A DNA stretch of 43,379 nucleotides, taken from NCBI GenBank assembly GCA_025769875.1, contig JAGFNK010000439.1:1-43379 (forward strand), in the 5' to 3' direction. The translations under genes and the position numbers were made by a program. Below the pieces are notes generated by a model that saw only the letters and a list, made by a program, of their open reading frames with translations, ran no database searches and was not told the origin of the DNA. This DNA comes from Russula earlei (Eukaryota; Basidiomycota; Agaricomycetes; Russulales; Russulaceae). Below are positions 1-9,642 of this stretch, one piece after another. The number at the start of each line of letters is the position of its first letter. The stretch's first letter is position 1.

Positions 1-2790
1 TTGCTCGCTCCTTCTCGAGCATGGCGCAGATCCGACAGCCAAGGACGGGAGAAAACGCACTCCATTGCATGGGGTGTGGAGTGTGGAAGTCGCTCGTCTC
101 CTTATCGAGCATGGAGCAGATCCGACAGCACAGGACAAGCACAAGCAAACACCATTGCACATGTCGTGGAGTGTGGAAGTTGCTCGTCTCCTTATCGAGC
201 ATGGGGCAGATCCGACAACCCAGGACGAGCACAAGAAAACACCATTGCACGGGGCGCAGAGTGTGGAAGTTGCTCGTCTCCTTATCGAGCATGGAGCAGA
301 TCCGACAGCACAGGACGGGCACAAGCGCACACCATTGCATGAGACGCAGAGCGTGGAAGTTGCTCGTCTCCTTATCGATCATGGAGCAGATCCGACAGCC
401 CGGGACGAGCACAAGCGCACACCATTGCACGGGGCGCAGAGTGGGGAAGTTGCTCTTCTCCTTATCGAGCATGGAGCAGATCCGACAGCACAGGACGAGC
501 ACAAGCAAACACCATTGCACATGTCGTGGAGTGTGGAAGTTGCTCGTCTCCTTATCGAGCATGGAGCAGATCCGACAGCACAGGACGAGTACAAGCGCAC
601 TCCATTGCACATGTCGTGGAGTGTGGAAGTTGCTCGTCTCCTTATCGAGCACGGCGCAGATCCGACAGCCCGAGACGACCACAATCGCACTCCATTGCAC
701 ACGTCGTGTTGTGTGGAAGTTGCTCGTCTCCTTATCGAGCATGGAGCAGATCCGACAGCACAGGACGAGCACAAGCGCACTCCATTGCATGAGACGCAGA
801 TCGTGGAAGTTGCTCGTCTCCTTATCGAGCATGGAGCAGATCCGACAGCCCGGGACGACCACAATCGCACTCCATTGCACGGGGAGCAGAGTGTGGAAGT
901 TGCTCGTCTCCTTATCGAGCATGGCGCAGATCCGACAGCACAGGACGAGCACAAGCACACTCCATTACATGATTCTCGGAGTGTGGAAGTTGCTCGTCTC
1001 CTTATCGAACATGAAGCAGATCCGACAGCCCGGGACGACCACAATCGCACTCCATTGCACGGGGCACAGAGTGTGGAACTTGCTCGTCTCCTTATCGAGC
1101 ATGGCGCAGATCTGACAGCCCAGGACGAGCACAAGCGCACACCATTGTACATGTCGCGGAGTGTGGGAGTCGCTCGTCTCCTTATCGAGCATGGAGCAGA
1201 TCCGACAGCCCGGGACGAGCACAAGCAAACACCATTGCACGGGGCGCAGAGTGGGGAAGTTGCTCGTCTCCTTATCGAGAATGGAGCAGATCCGACAGCC
1301 CAGGACGAGCACAAGCGCACTCCATTGCACATATCGTGGAGTGTGGCTGTTTCTCGTCTCCTTATCGAGCTTGGAGCAGATCCGACAGCCCAGGACGAGC
1401 AAAAGCAAACACCATTGCACATGTCGTGGAATGTGGAAGTTGCTCGTCTCCTTATCGAGCATGGAGCAGATCCGACAGCCCAGGACGAGCAAAAGCAAAC
1501 ACCATTGCACATGTCGTGGAATGTGGAAGTCGCTCGTCTCCTTATCGAGCATGGAGCAGATCCGACGGCCCAGGACGAGCAAAAGCAAACACCATTGCAC
1601 ATGTCGTGGAATGTGGAAGTTGCTCGTCTCCTTATCGAGCATGGGGCAGATCCGACAGCACAGGACGAGCACAAGCGCACTCCATTGCACATGTCGTGGA
1701 GTGTGGAAGTTGCTCGTCTCCTTATCGAGCATGGAGCAGATCCGACAGCACAGGACGAGCACAAGCGCACTCCATTGCACATATCGTGGAGTGTGGAAAT
1801 TTCTCGTCTCCTTCTCGAGCATGGAGCAGATCCGACAGCACAGGACGAGCACAAGCGCACACCATTGCACGGGGCGCAGAGTGTGGAAGTTGCTCGTCTC
1901 CTTATCGAGCATGGCGCAGATCCGACAGCCCAGGACGAGCACAAGCACACTTCATTGCACGGGGCGCAGAGTGTGGAAGTTGCTCGCCTCCTTATCGAGC
2001 ATGGAGCAGATCCGACGGCCCGGGACGAGCACAAGCGCACTCCATTACATGAGTCGCGGAGTGTGGAAGTTGCTCGTCTCCTTATCGAGCATGGAGCAGA
2101 TCCGACAGCCCGGGACGACCACAATCGCACTCCGTTGCACGGGGCGCAGAGTGTGGAAGTTGCTCAGCTCCTTATCGAGCATGGAGCAGACCCGACAGCT
2201 CAGGATGAGGATAAGTGCACTCCATTGCATGAGACGCAGAGCGTGGAACTTGCTCAGCTCCTTCTCGAGAGTGGTGCAAAATCGACAGCCCAGGATAGAG
2301 AAAAACGCACTGCATTGCACGGGGTGTGGAATGTGCAAGTTGCGCAGCTCCTTCTCGATCATGGTGTAGATCCGATGGCTCAGGACGACCACAAGCGCAC
2401 CCCATTGCATGGGACGCAGAGCGCGGAAATTGCTCGACTCCTTCTCGAGCATGGCGCAGATCCAGCAGCCCAGGACGACCACGAACGCACTCCGTTGTAT
2501 GGACTGCAGAATGTGGAAGTTGCTCGGCTCCTCCTCGAGCACGGCGCAGATCCGACAACCCGGGACAGAGACGATCGTACGCCATTGCATGGGGTGTGGA
2601 GCGTGGGAGTTGCGCGGCTCCTTCTCGATCATGGTGCAGATCCAACAGCCCAGGACGTGCATGACCGCGCTCCATTGCACGAGGCGTGGTGTGTGGAACT
2701 TGCTCAGCTCCTTCTCGACCACGGCGCAGATCCGACGGCCAAAGACGATGAGCTGCAAACCCCACTGCATCGCGCATCCAGAATGGGGTA
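1..2790 (+). repeat. Tandem 90-bp coding repeat (about 31 copies)
   Basis: The period is exactly 90 bp: the TPLH codons recur at 61, 151, 241 and so on up to 2761. Because 90 is a multiple of three, other frames also stay open over long stretches. This explains the long antisense and out-of-frame ORFs here. Confidence 0.95.
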
Positions 2791-2854
2791 TACGGACGTT
2801 GCTCGGCTCCTTCTCCAGCACACTGGCAGCGAAGATATGAGCGCCCAGGCTTGA
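1..2854 (+). CDS. Ankyrin-repeat protein, about 31 short (30-residue) repeats; 5' end outside window
   Basis: The frame is open from base 2 to the TGA at 2852-2854, so the start lies left of the window. The protein is almost only ankyrin-type units: TPLH, five residues, VEVARLLIEHGADPTAQD, then a charged linker. The unit is 30 residues, three fewer than the canonical 33, and the missing residues lie between TPLH and the second helix. The last unit (about 2760-2822) is full length (TPLHRASRMGYTDVARLLL), followed by a short tail ending MSAQA. Ankyrin stacks bind proteins, and no catalytic domain is visible. Central units (for example 1396-1665) are nearly identical at DNA level, whereas units after about 2210 diverge, as expected for recent amplification inside the array. 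No intron is seen in this part. The N-terminal part outside the window could carry an effector domain such as NACHT or a kinase. The repeat class is certain, the function unknown. Confidence 0.85.
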   Translation, partial: CSLLLEHGADPTAKDGRKRTPLHGVWSVEVARLLIEHGADPTAQDKHKQTPLHMSWSVEVARLLIEHGADPTTQDEHKKTPLHGAQSVEVARLLIEHGADPTAQDGHKRTPLHETQSVEVARLLIDHGADPTARDEHKRTPLHGAQSGEVALLLIEHGADPTAQDEHKQTPLHMSWSVEVARLLIEHGADPTAQDEYKRTPLHMSWSVEVARLLIEHGADPTARDDHNRTPLHTSCCVEVARLLIEHGADPTAQDEHKRTPLHETQIVEVARLLIEHGADPTARDDHNRTPLHGEQSVEVARLLIEHGADPTAQDEHKHTPLHDSRSVEVARLLIEHEADPTARDDHNRTPLHGAQSVELARLLIEHGADLTAQDEHKRTPLYMSRSVGVARLLIEHGADPTARDEHKQTPLHGAQSGEVARLLIENGADPTAQDEHKRTPLHISWSVAVSRLLIELGADPTAQDEQKQTPLHMSWNVEVARLLIEHGADPTAQDEQKQTPLHMSWNVEVARLLIEHGADPTAQDEQKQTPLHMSWNVEVARLLIEHGADPTAQDEHKRTPLHMSWSVEVARLLIEHGADPTAQDEHKRTPLHISWSVEISRLLLEHGADPTAQDEHKRTPLHGAQSVEVARLLIEHGADPTAQDEHKHTSLHGAQSVEVARLLIEHGADPTARDEHKRTPLHESRSVEVARLLIEHGADPTARDDHNRTPLHGAQSVEVAQLLIEHGADPTAQDEDKCTPLHETQSVELAQLLLESGAKSTAQDREKRTALHGVWNVQVAQLLLDHGVDPMAQDDHKRTPLHGTQSAEIARLLLEHGADPAAQDDHERTPLYGLQNVEVARLLLEHGADPTTRDRDDRTPLHGVWSVGVARLLLDHGADPTAQDVHDRAPLHEAWCVELAQLLLDHGADPTAKDDELQTPLHRASRMGYTDVARLLLQHTGSEDMSAQA

Positions 2855-4511
2855 TATGAATACTGTCAACCCACCACACTTCACCGTCCGCCAAATAGAC
2901 TCGGACGTAAAATGTCTCATCCTCGGTACGGACGACCTCCCTACGACCTCTATACGAGCACTGACCCTTGCACAGGTCGCAGCTGTTCCCTAACAGGCAG
3001 ATTGCTTGCACCAGTGTCATACCTGCCTGTCCTTCTTCCTAATGTGGCTCGCCCACACTTTGTTCGGTGATAAACAGTGCTGTACTCGCTTTCCCATACA
3101 GCTGCTCTCCGGAGGCCCATTTTTGGATCCGCTCTTATAACGCGTAGGTGTACATACGTACAAGGACGTGTATGAGTCGCAAGTTCTTCCACGGGTGCTG
3201 TGGTGCATGTCCGGTTTGTGGTGTAGATTGGCGTGCGGTACTACTAGTAGAGTAGTTGCAGTAGTGCACCACGGGTCTCAAATAAGAACTGGACTTGGCG
3301 TCCCTCGTTGAGCTGGTGCTACACCTACATTTGGATAGGCATGCCCCATCTGAGACCTCCGATTATCATCATGTCAAACATTGAGTAAGCCTCCAACAAA
3401 AGATCGATCAGCACGGCGATGCGAACAGGAGAGATGAGAGAAAGCTCCGAATCGCGCCGGGTTATTGAACTCGCATTTATGTCTCCATAAACGCCATTTC
3501 CACCTGCGCGATTGCCGTCCTGGAATTTAGAGCGTGCCTGTATCTGTGATCAGATCAATGGGCTAAATTTCCCTTGTTGACCATCATATCGAGTCAACGT
3601 ACAGGTCCACCCTCAATGCACGCGTCAACGGTGTCATCGGGGATGTGCAACGCGCTCGCCAGTTGGCGCGAGCCTCCAGCAAAAGGTGGTCAATTCTTAT
3701 GATACAGCGGCGCGAACGGGGGAGATGGAGAGAACGCCGTGAGAGCCGCGGCGGGTTTATCAGGACCGCATATCGTATCGCACTGCCCGATGCCACCACT
3801 CTGGGGATCCAGAACGTCGTCCGCATCTGTGATCAGATCAACGGCTCAACTCTCTTGAAACCATCATGTATCAGCTTACAGGTCGCCCACCCTTCGATGC
3901 ACACGGCCAAACGTGGCTCGGAGGTGTCAGTTAAGAAACCTTTTGGGAACGCGCCGTGCGGCGCTCGCCTCGCCATCATTCCCTTTCCCTGGATCTGCGT
4001 GGCCGAGAAATTGAAACGCTAAAACCACCAGAGTCAGCTATGTCTGTCGATATGGGTCCTCCGAGTCGACGGTGTCCCAACGTTCTACTGGTCTTGACCC
4101 TGAACGCGCGCGAGGACTCAAACAGTCACGGTTTTCTTGCTGTGCGCTCCGAAAGGCTCGGTCACTCTTGTGTGAGAGAAGCAACATATCTGGCCGTGGC
4201 CGCAAAAGCCATCGCAGGGCTCAAGGTCAACCACGCTCCCAACGAGCTCGTGTGGGGAGGTTCTTTCTGCTTTGGTCTGAGGGGCTTGCTTCGCAACCCC
4301 GCAGCAAGCATTATTGTGACCTACTGCTCGGGCAATACTGGACATTATTCGTGAGCAGAGAAAGGGTCGCGAGGATCGAACAGTGGGATAGTCAGCACGA
4401 TGCTTCCGTATCCCGGTCCCGCTCAGAACCAGTCTGTTACAGCCGTTTCGATGACACGACTAGGTTGAATGACAAGCAACCGCGGACGATCGGGTCAATT
4501 ACTTGCGCATT
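2855..4511. other. Intergenic, no gene recognised; contains a degenerate duplication
   Basis: This is the 3' flank of both the ankyrin gene (+) and MRI1 (-). ORFs of up to 147 codons occur, but none has a recognisable motif or a convincing spliced structure. The only structure I can defend is the degenerate direct repeat at 3384-3925, listed separately. Confidence 0.6.
3384..3925. repeat. Two-copy degenerate direct repeat, offset 283 bp
   Basis: Copy A runs from about 3384 to 3640 and copy B from about 3668 to 3925. The offset is constant: CCTCCA(A/G)CAAAAG at 3390 and 3673, ATCTGTGATCAGATCAA at 3542 and 3825, then ACCATCAT and ACAGGTC blocks in the same order. Identity between these blocks is lower, so the duplication is old. 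I see no terminal repeat or coding content that would make it a recognisable transposon. Confidence 0.7.
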
Positions 4512-6008
4512 TTAGACAACGCTACTGAGATCGAACTTGCCATCGCCCCCTTTCGTGGCAACACCCTTCTCAGTCACAATCGCCGTGATGAGTTCTCCGG
4601 GCGTAACGTCAAAACTCGGGTTGTAGATCCCGTCTAATCCCTCAGGAGTGATCATGACCGTACCTTGCGCTTTGTTGCCCTGGCCATCCAACGAAGGCGG
4701 ATACAGTGCCCCGCGGACGACACATGCCTCAAGTGGAGGACGGTGCTCGATAGGGATGCTTTCACCTCTCTGTTAACAAGATACAAACGGCAGACAACGA
4801 CCACACCTACCCAGAGCCATGGGCGACGTCCAGGTCAACAGTTGTGATTGGCGCGACGACAATGAATGGGATCTTGTGACGCGCTGCCAGTACGGCAGCA
4901 TTGTAGGTGCCGATCTACTTCGTGATTGAGAACCTCGGGGTGAACCACAAGATGAATCTCAAATTACTTTGTTGGCTGTGTCGCCATTTGCAGCTATCCG
5001 GTCCGCTCCCACCGCTGGCAGACACGTCATTCGCAAGCGAAGATAAGGGATATGATTTGGAACATACCGACGGCATGAATTTTGTGATGCTGAAACAATG
5101 AACCTACCATGGTATCGACGATCATCGTGGACGGAATCTGCAATGTTTTAAGCTCCAGAGCGGTCAATCTGGAATGTTTTGTGCTATGAGGATGGGCTGA
5201 GGAGGATCGTGACAAGTGCTTGTACCTGGAACCCTGGTGATATGGTGCTGTCTGTGTATAATATGCTCTCCGGAGCTTCCCCGATTCATGAAGGTAGGTG
5301 ATGAGGCCAAGCGCGGTACCATATCCCTACAATAAGGTATCAAGTTCGCCACTGAAATCATTCCAAAGAGATGAAGCATGCTCACCGACGTAGGCCAACG
5401 AACCAGTGTTGCAAACCGTCAATACGTTCAGAGCCTCGCCTGAGCCGCCTTTGCGCTTTACTTCCTCAACCAACCAGTCACCACCCCACTTTGACATCGC
5501 CTTGTTACGCCCAACGTCTTCGGCCGCAACCAGCCTACCGTCTTCTATCACGTCCTCCGCGATCGCGCGCACGCCCTTGCCTGCGTCGAGGGACGATTGG
5601 AGCGTGCGAGACAGACGACGCGTAGCGGCACCAAGGTTGACGGCCGTCGGACGTGCGGTGAACAGAAAGCTGAGAATCGGGGAGACATGGTCTCGGAGAG
5701 ATTCCGGCGAGGAAAGGAATTCGGGTGGGGGGTCGGCACGTAAAGCGCGCGTGAGGTGCTGCGAGACGCTGAGAGCGGCAAGAGAGGCGATCGCCGGTGC
5801 ACCCCGTATCTGCCATAGAGACAAAATCTGATCTTTGAACGCGGAGAGCGGAGGGGGGAGGGATGCTCACCTTCATGGACTTTATTGCATCATGCGCCTG
5901 CTCGATGTTGTCAATTCGTAGCCACTCTGTTGTGTGGGGCAGAAGTAACTGATTGATGATTTCTATCTTGTCATCAGAGGACTTGATAGAAGTGAGGGCC
6001 TCAGCCAT
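4512..6008 (-). CDS. MRI1: Methylthioribose-1-phosphate isomerase (Mri1/MtnA)
   Basis: Cytosolic enzyme that isomerises 5-methylthioribose-1-phosphate to methylthioribulose-1-phosphate in the methionine salvage pathway. Seven exons: 5871-6008, 5386-5809, 5226-5326, 5068-5168, 4968-5014, 4811-4914 and 4512-4767, about 389 residues, normal for the family. The N terminus has INQLLLPH and AIKSMK followed directly by RGAPAIA. The catalytic Cys is in VCNTGSLA (about residue 179) and the catalytic Asp in [15 protein letters not shown] (about 259). [13 protein letters not shown] and the C-terminal [16 protein letters not shown] stretch also fit. The exon 2/exon 3 junction is one base too long with the best GT-AG pair (5385 to 5327). 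Using the weaker GT at 5389 keeps the frame but drops one residue. The gene is head-to-head with the bZIP gene. Confidence 0.93.
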
Positions 6009-6179
6009 CGTTATCTATCGATGAGGAGGATATTAAACTACGTCGCCGTCACCATCGAAGCTGACGGCAAAGACGAAAGGAAGTCTACTCTAAGGTTAGG
6101 GTTGAACGGGTGGCGGGCCGACCAATTTGACGACGAATTTGGCTATTTGGCAGCTCCAAACAACTTCCTGAACACACAA
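6009..6179. promoter_or_regulatory. Divergent promoter shared by MRI1 and the bZIP gene
   Basis: Only 171 bp separate the two start codons, so both 5' UTRs and promoters must lie here. The bZIP frame is open upstream to about 6021, but no family-like residues appear before the ATG at 6180. I see no clear TATA box. Confidence 0.55.
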
Positions 6180-6824
6180 ATGACGAGAGGCAGGAGGAAA
6201 GACATGACCGTTCCCCCTTCCCGCGCCCTTACCATCCAAAGAGCGTATCGCGACAGAAAAGCCAAATATGTTGCGGACCTAGAAGTTCGATGTCGTAGAG
6301 CAGAGGAGGAGAACGAACATTTGCGGAAGGAGCTGGACGTCCTTCGATCTGGCTCTGCCGTCGCATCCAGCAATAGCGAACTGGTAAATCGTGTTGACAT
6401 CTTCGAACCCGTGAAGATTAATAACTGATTACCGGCCGCGCCATTTTCAAATCACCATGTAGGCTCGATTGTGCTTCGATCTCATGCAGGACCTGGAGCG
6501 AACGCAAAAAGCGTTATCAACCTTCCAACAACGTGCGCTCGGCGCCCCACCACAGGACCCACAAAGGAACTTGTCACGGCCATTCGACAGCTTGTTTCAT
6601 TCTGATTTCTTTCCCTTCCCAGAGTGATGCCCTCTGCCACGGAGCTCGATATCGCGGCGATTCTTACCCACACGCTTCGTCGAGATCCATCTGCGCCGGA
6701 GTCGCATCAAGCGCGACCCGAGAACGCATACCAAAGTACCGGGACATCATTCAACGTTGACGCGGGTAATGAGGACTCAGAATGTTGTGGCGGGCTCCTT
6801 GATTGCGACGGCCTGATTGATTAA
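6180..6824 (+). CDS. bZIP transcription factor (Yap-like basic region)
   Basis: Three exons (6180-6410, 6463-6572, 6623-6824) give 180 residues. The start at 6180 is chosen because MTRGRRKDMTVPPSRAL is how related basidiomycete bZIP proteins, as I recall them, begin. The basic region is SRALTIQRAYRDRKAKYVADLE, resembling the fungal NxxAQRAFRxRK signature with the Asn position altered. A heptad stretch (RCRRAEEENEHLRKELDVLR) forms the zipper. Exon 3 supplies MPSATELDIAAIL and an acidic, Cys-containing end (DSECCGG). An alternative donor at 6393 is also in phase. It is expected to act as a nuclear DNA-binding dimer. The targets are unknown. The divergent arrangement makes regulation of MRI1 conceivable, but this is inference. 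Confidence 0.82.
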
Positions 6825-8006
6825 ACGCAGTCTTTGATTAAGCCCCCTCCAGTTTTTTCTCTACAGCTTACAGTCGTACATTTACCTCCATTTCCTTTTT
6901 TTTTTTTTTGGACACGGTAGATTTAAAGTGAGGTCAAATTTTTTTTTCTTAGGAAAACAGGAGACGAATCCGTCTGCCACGAAAGCTGTAGTCAGAGTAA
7001 TGCCTCAAGGATGTGCCGAGGGCTAAGCAAAAGAAGCGCAGGAGCACACGTAGAAAATGGCGGCTGGAAAGAGGGGAACTGGTGATGATGTAGCAGTTCC
7101 TTTGCTAGTGCGTGTTGGAAACAATATCATGATGGTTCTGCGACTCGCATCACTTTGAGGTCGCGAGGGTAACGTGGGCTGGGAATGCATGTCGGAAACT
7201 TGGGACGAATGATAAAACATTATAATGGCCTCTTAATTTTTCGACACAAGCAGGCCGTGAGTTTGATCAGGTTCCGTAAAGGAGGAGAGAGGCTTGGCAC
7301 AAAACAAGGCACCCTCCGGTACGGGTTTGCCTATCTTCCGGACACAACGGGAGAAGTGCTAAATATATACATATCGGCAAGGCAGGAGAGGCGTGTGGAG
7401 GCACCGATGCCATTTTGCTGCGGGTTTCACTGTGAATGAGTGTGTGCAGGGTCATGGGGGGCACTTGATTTCATATCCAAGTTGACGTACACCTCGTGTG
7501 GGGAGGGCGGCACTAGATCAAATCGTGGGAAAAGCAAATTTGGCGTTTATAAGTTTCAGGCCGACCGTCCGTCGTCGGAATTTTCACCACCACAAACGAG
7601 TTGCCCTGCTCACTACCCCCCTGCCCTTTTTCTCCCGATCTATGATAAACTTGACCAGGTGTGTTCTCTTCCTCATCCCTTTCCTGCCCGCGCTCATTCT
7701 CTCCTAGCGTTTCTCACAACATCGGAATTCTGCTCTTTGGACCGCTTGCTTTCTCCCTCGTCGACACCGACAGGCCCCCCTAGTGTCTGCCCTCTTTCCA
7801 ATTGCCCGACGCCCTCTCCATCATTATTCTCCCTCCATCCCATGGGATAAATTGTTTCGAGGATTCCCTGGTCAGCACGACTGCTTCAGCGACATAGAGC
7901 CAAAAGAAAAGATATTAAAAAAGAATAATAGAGCCTTGGACCGAAGTTCCTTCATTCTCGTTACCTTTCACTCCTTGTTATACTCCCGGTAGCTTAACAG
8001 GCCGTT
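6825..8006 (+). other. Intergenic region with pyrimidine-rich promoter of the next gene
   Basis: No convincing coding exon. It has poly-T/poly-A patches near 6898-6950 and a strongly CT-rich stretch from about 7590 to 7850 directly upstream of the gene starting at 8007, typical of fungal core promoters. Confidence 0.5.
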
Positions 8007-9642
8007 ATGATGAATCCGTTACGCCCTTCCCTCTTTCGTCCCACCAGCCGCTCTTACCCTTCTTCCCCGATCCTCTCCCCTCAAACACCGGATGAGGCCA
8101 ATCCGGCTGACAAGGCCACCTGGTCTATTGCCAAGCTATCGCTTGCGGGGTTCAAGAAGCCCCCTCCTGAACGATCGATGTCACTGTCTCAAGTTTCTAC
8201 AACTACCCAAGATGGTTCTTATCTCCAGGTCCTCAGTCTCAAATTGAGTGAAGGGGTTTCCAAAGCGCTTTGCCAACCCGCTGGGCCTGCCACCGCCGCT
8301 GATTCTCTCCACGGGAGGCGTCCGATCCCTACGGGCCGAGGACGCGAGTTCGGATCTCTTATCTCAAAGTGAGTGCTTCATTCACGGTATCCCTGCCATG
8401 TTATTGTCAATCTGACCCGTCGGCAGCGAGCTGAATGCGTTACACGATAATCCCCACCTTCGCAAGGCAGTCTTACGGTCGCTGCAGCGTCCTCTCTCTG
8501 CTTTATTAACAAATCTGTCGAACAATTTGCTCCGGCTGCTATCCTCTCCCGACTTTCTTAATCCACCTGCCCCAACAGTTCAGGCACCGAACCCGAACCC
8601 CACTCAGGCTCACGCGTTGTCCATTGCAGCATTTGCTGGCGAGTTGCTCGAAGTCTTCGACGAACTCGAGCTGGGCCTCGACTCGGACGCACGGGGTGAC
8701 GGTTTGAAATCGACAAGGGAGGCTTTATTGTCCGTCACTACTCGAGTCATTCATCCTTTGGTCGCTGGGATCAGGGCTGAGCTTATATCGCTCGTTGGAG
8801 CGCTTGAATCGTCTGCCCCGTCATCCGCTTCAAAAACTGCATCTTCCAAGGCGGTTACCACGCAACACCCTTCCATCCACACCCTTCAGGCTGTCGTACC
8901 AATATATGGACGCGCCTTTTTGCGTTACTTTTCTACTACTCCTACCCAGCCTCATCTCGCCTCTTTGGAGATTTCTGTTGTCTGGCGCGCTCTCGTGGCC
9001 CTTGCTCACAGAACCCCTTCGCATCTGACACCGCCATCCTCAGTAAATCTTGCACCTGCAGCCACGAAGGGTCGTGCTATATCCAATACGCCCCCAGCTA
9101 CCCCTCCGTTGACACGGTTTCATCTTAAGGTCCAGCCTTCTCGTCCTCCTACACCTCCGACCCTGCAACCCGTCATACCACCCATCCTTGGTGACATCCG
9201 CGCTGTATGCGATCTGCTTTCCTCTCTACCCCGTCCCGCCGCCGACAAGGAGACCACGCGCCTTGCACGAGAGGCCGTCAGTGATGCTTGCGATGGACTT
9301 CGAGCTCTCTTGCATCTCATGGAGGCTGTGCAGAGGAGTGCCACCAATAGTGCAGAAGAACTCACGCGAGAGCTGGGTGCCTTGACCACAGACCTGCCGA
9401 CGTTGATTGCACTCCCTATCCTCCTAAATTCTTTCGTATTCACAGACGAGAAGGGTGGCCCTCGGACCGTCTCTTCCATACTTGGCCTCCCGGAGGAGCG
9501 ATACCGACAGGAATGTCTCGCAGGATTCGGGAGAGCGGAGGAATGTACTGCGGCCGTTGGTCAGAGAGTGCTCGATGTGCTCTCCACCCAACCGGGACTC
9601 TCCTCCGACCCCACCGCCGAGAGGTGTTATTCGCTGGCTTAG
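8007..9642 (+). CDS. Conserved-looking protein of unknown function
   Basis: Two exons, 8007-8368 and 8427-9642, join in frame (GTGAGT donor, GGCAG acceptor) to give 525 residues. I do not recognise the family. The N terminus is Ser/Pro-rich (SRSYPSSPILSPQTP), followed by the LSLAGFKKP and LSLKLSEGVSKAL segments. The rest is mostly helical and leucine-rich, with a Pro/Thr-rich linker (about residues 305-345). No signal peptide, membrane segment or catalytic motif is visible. Clean splicing, a uniform frame and a plausible promoter argue that it is a real gene. It converges with the Ap4A phosphorylase gene. Confidence 0.75.

Noticed and set aside
379..2130. 583-codon antisense ORF and several other long out-of-frame ORFs across the ankyrin array
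   Set aside because: The repeat period is 90 bp, so any frame lacking a stop in one unit stays open across all units. Composition is Cys/Arg/Ser-rich with no domain.
3645..4022. 125-codon ORF in the duplicated region
   Set aside because: It is Arg-rich, covers only one of the two degenerate copies, and the other copy does not keep the frame.
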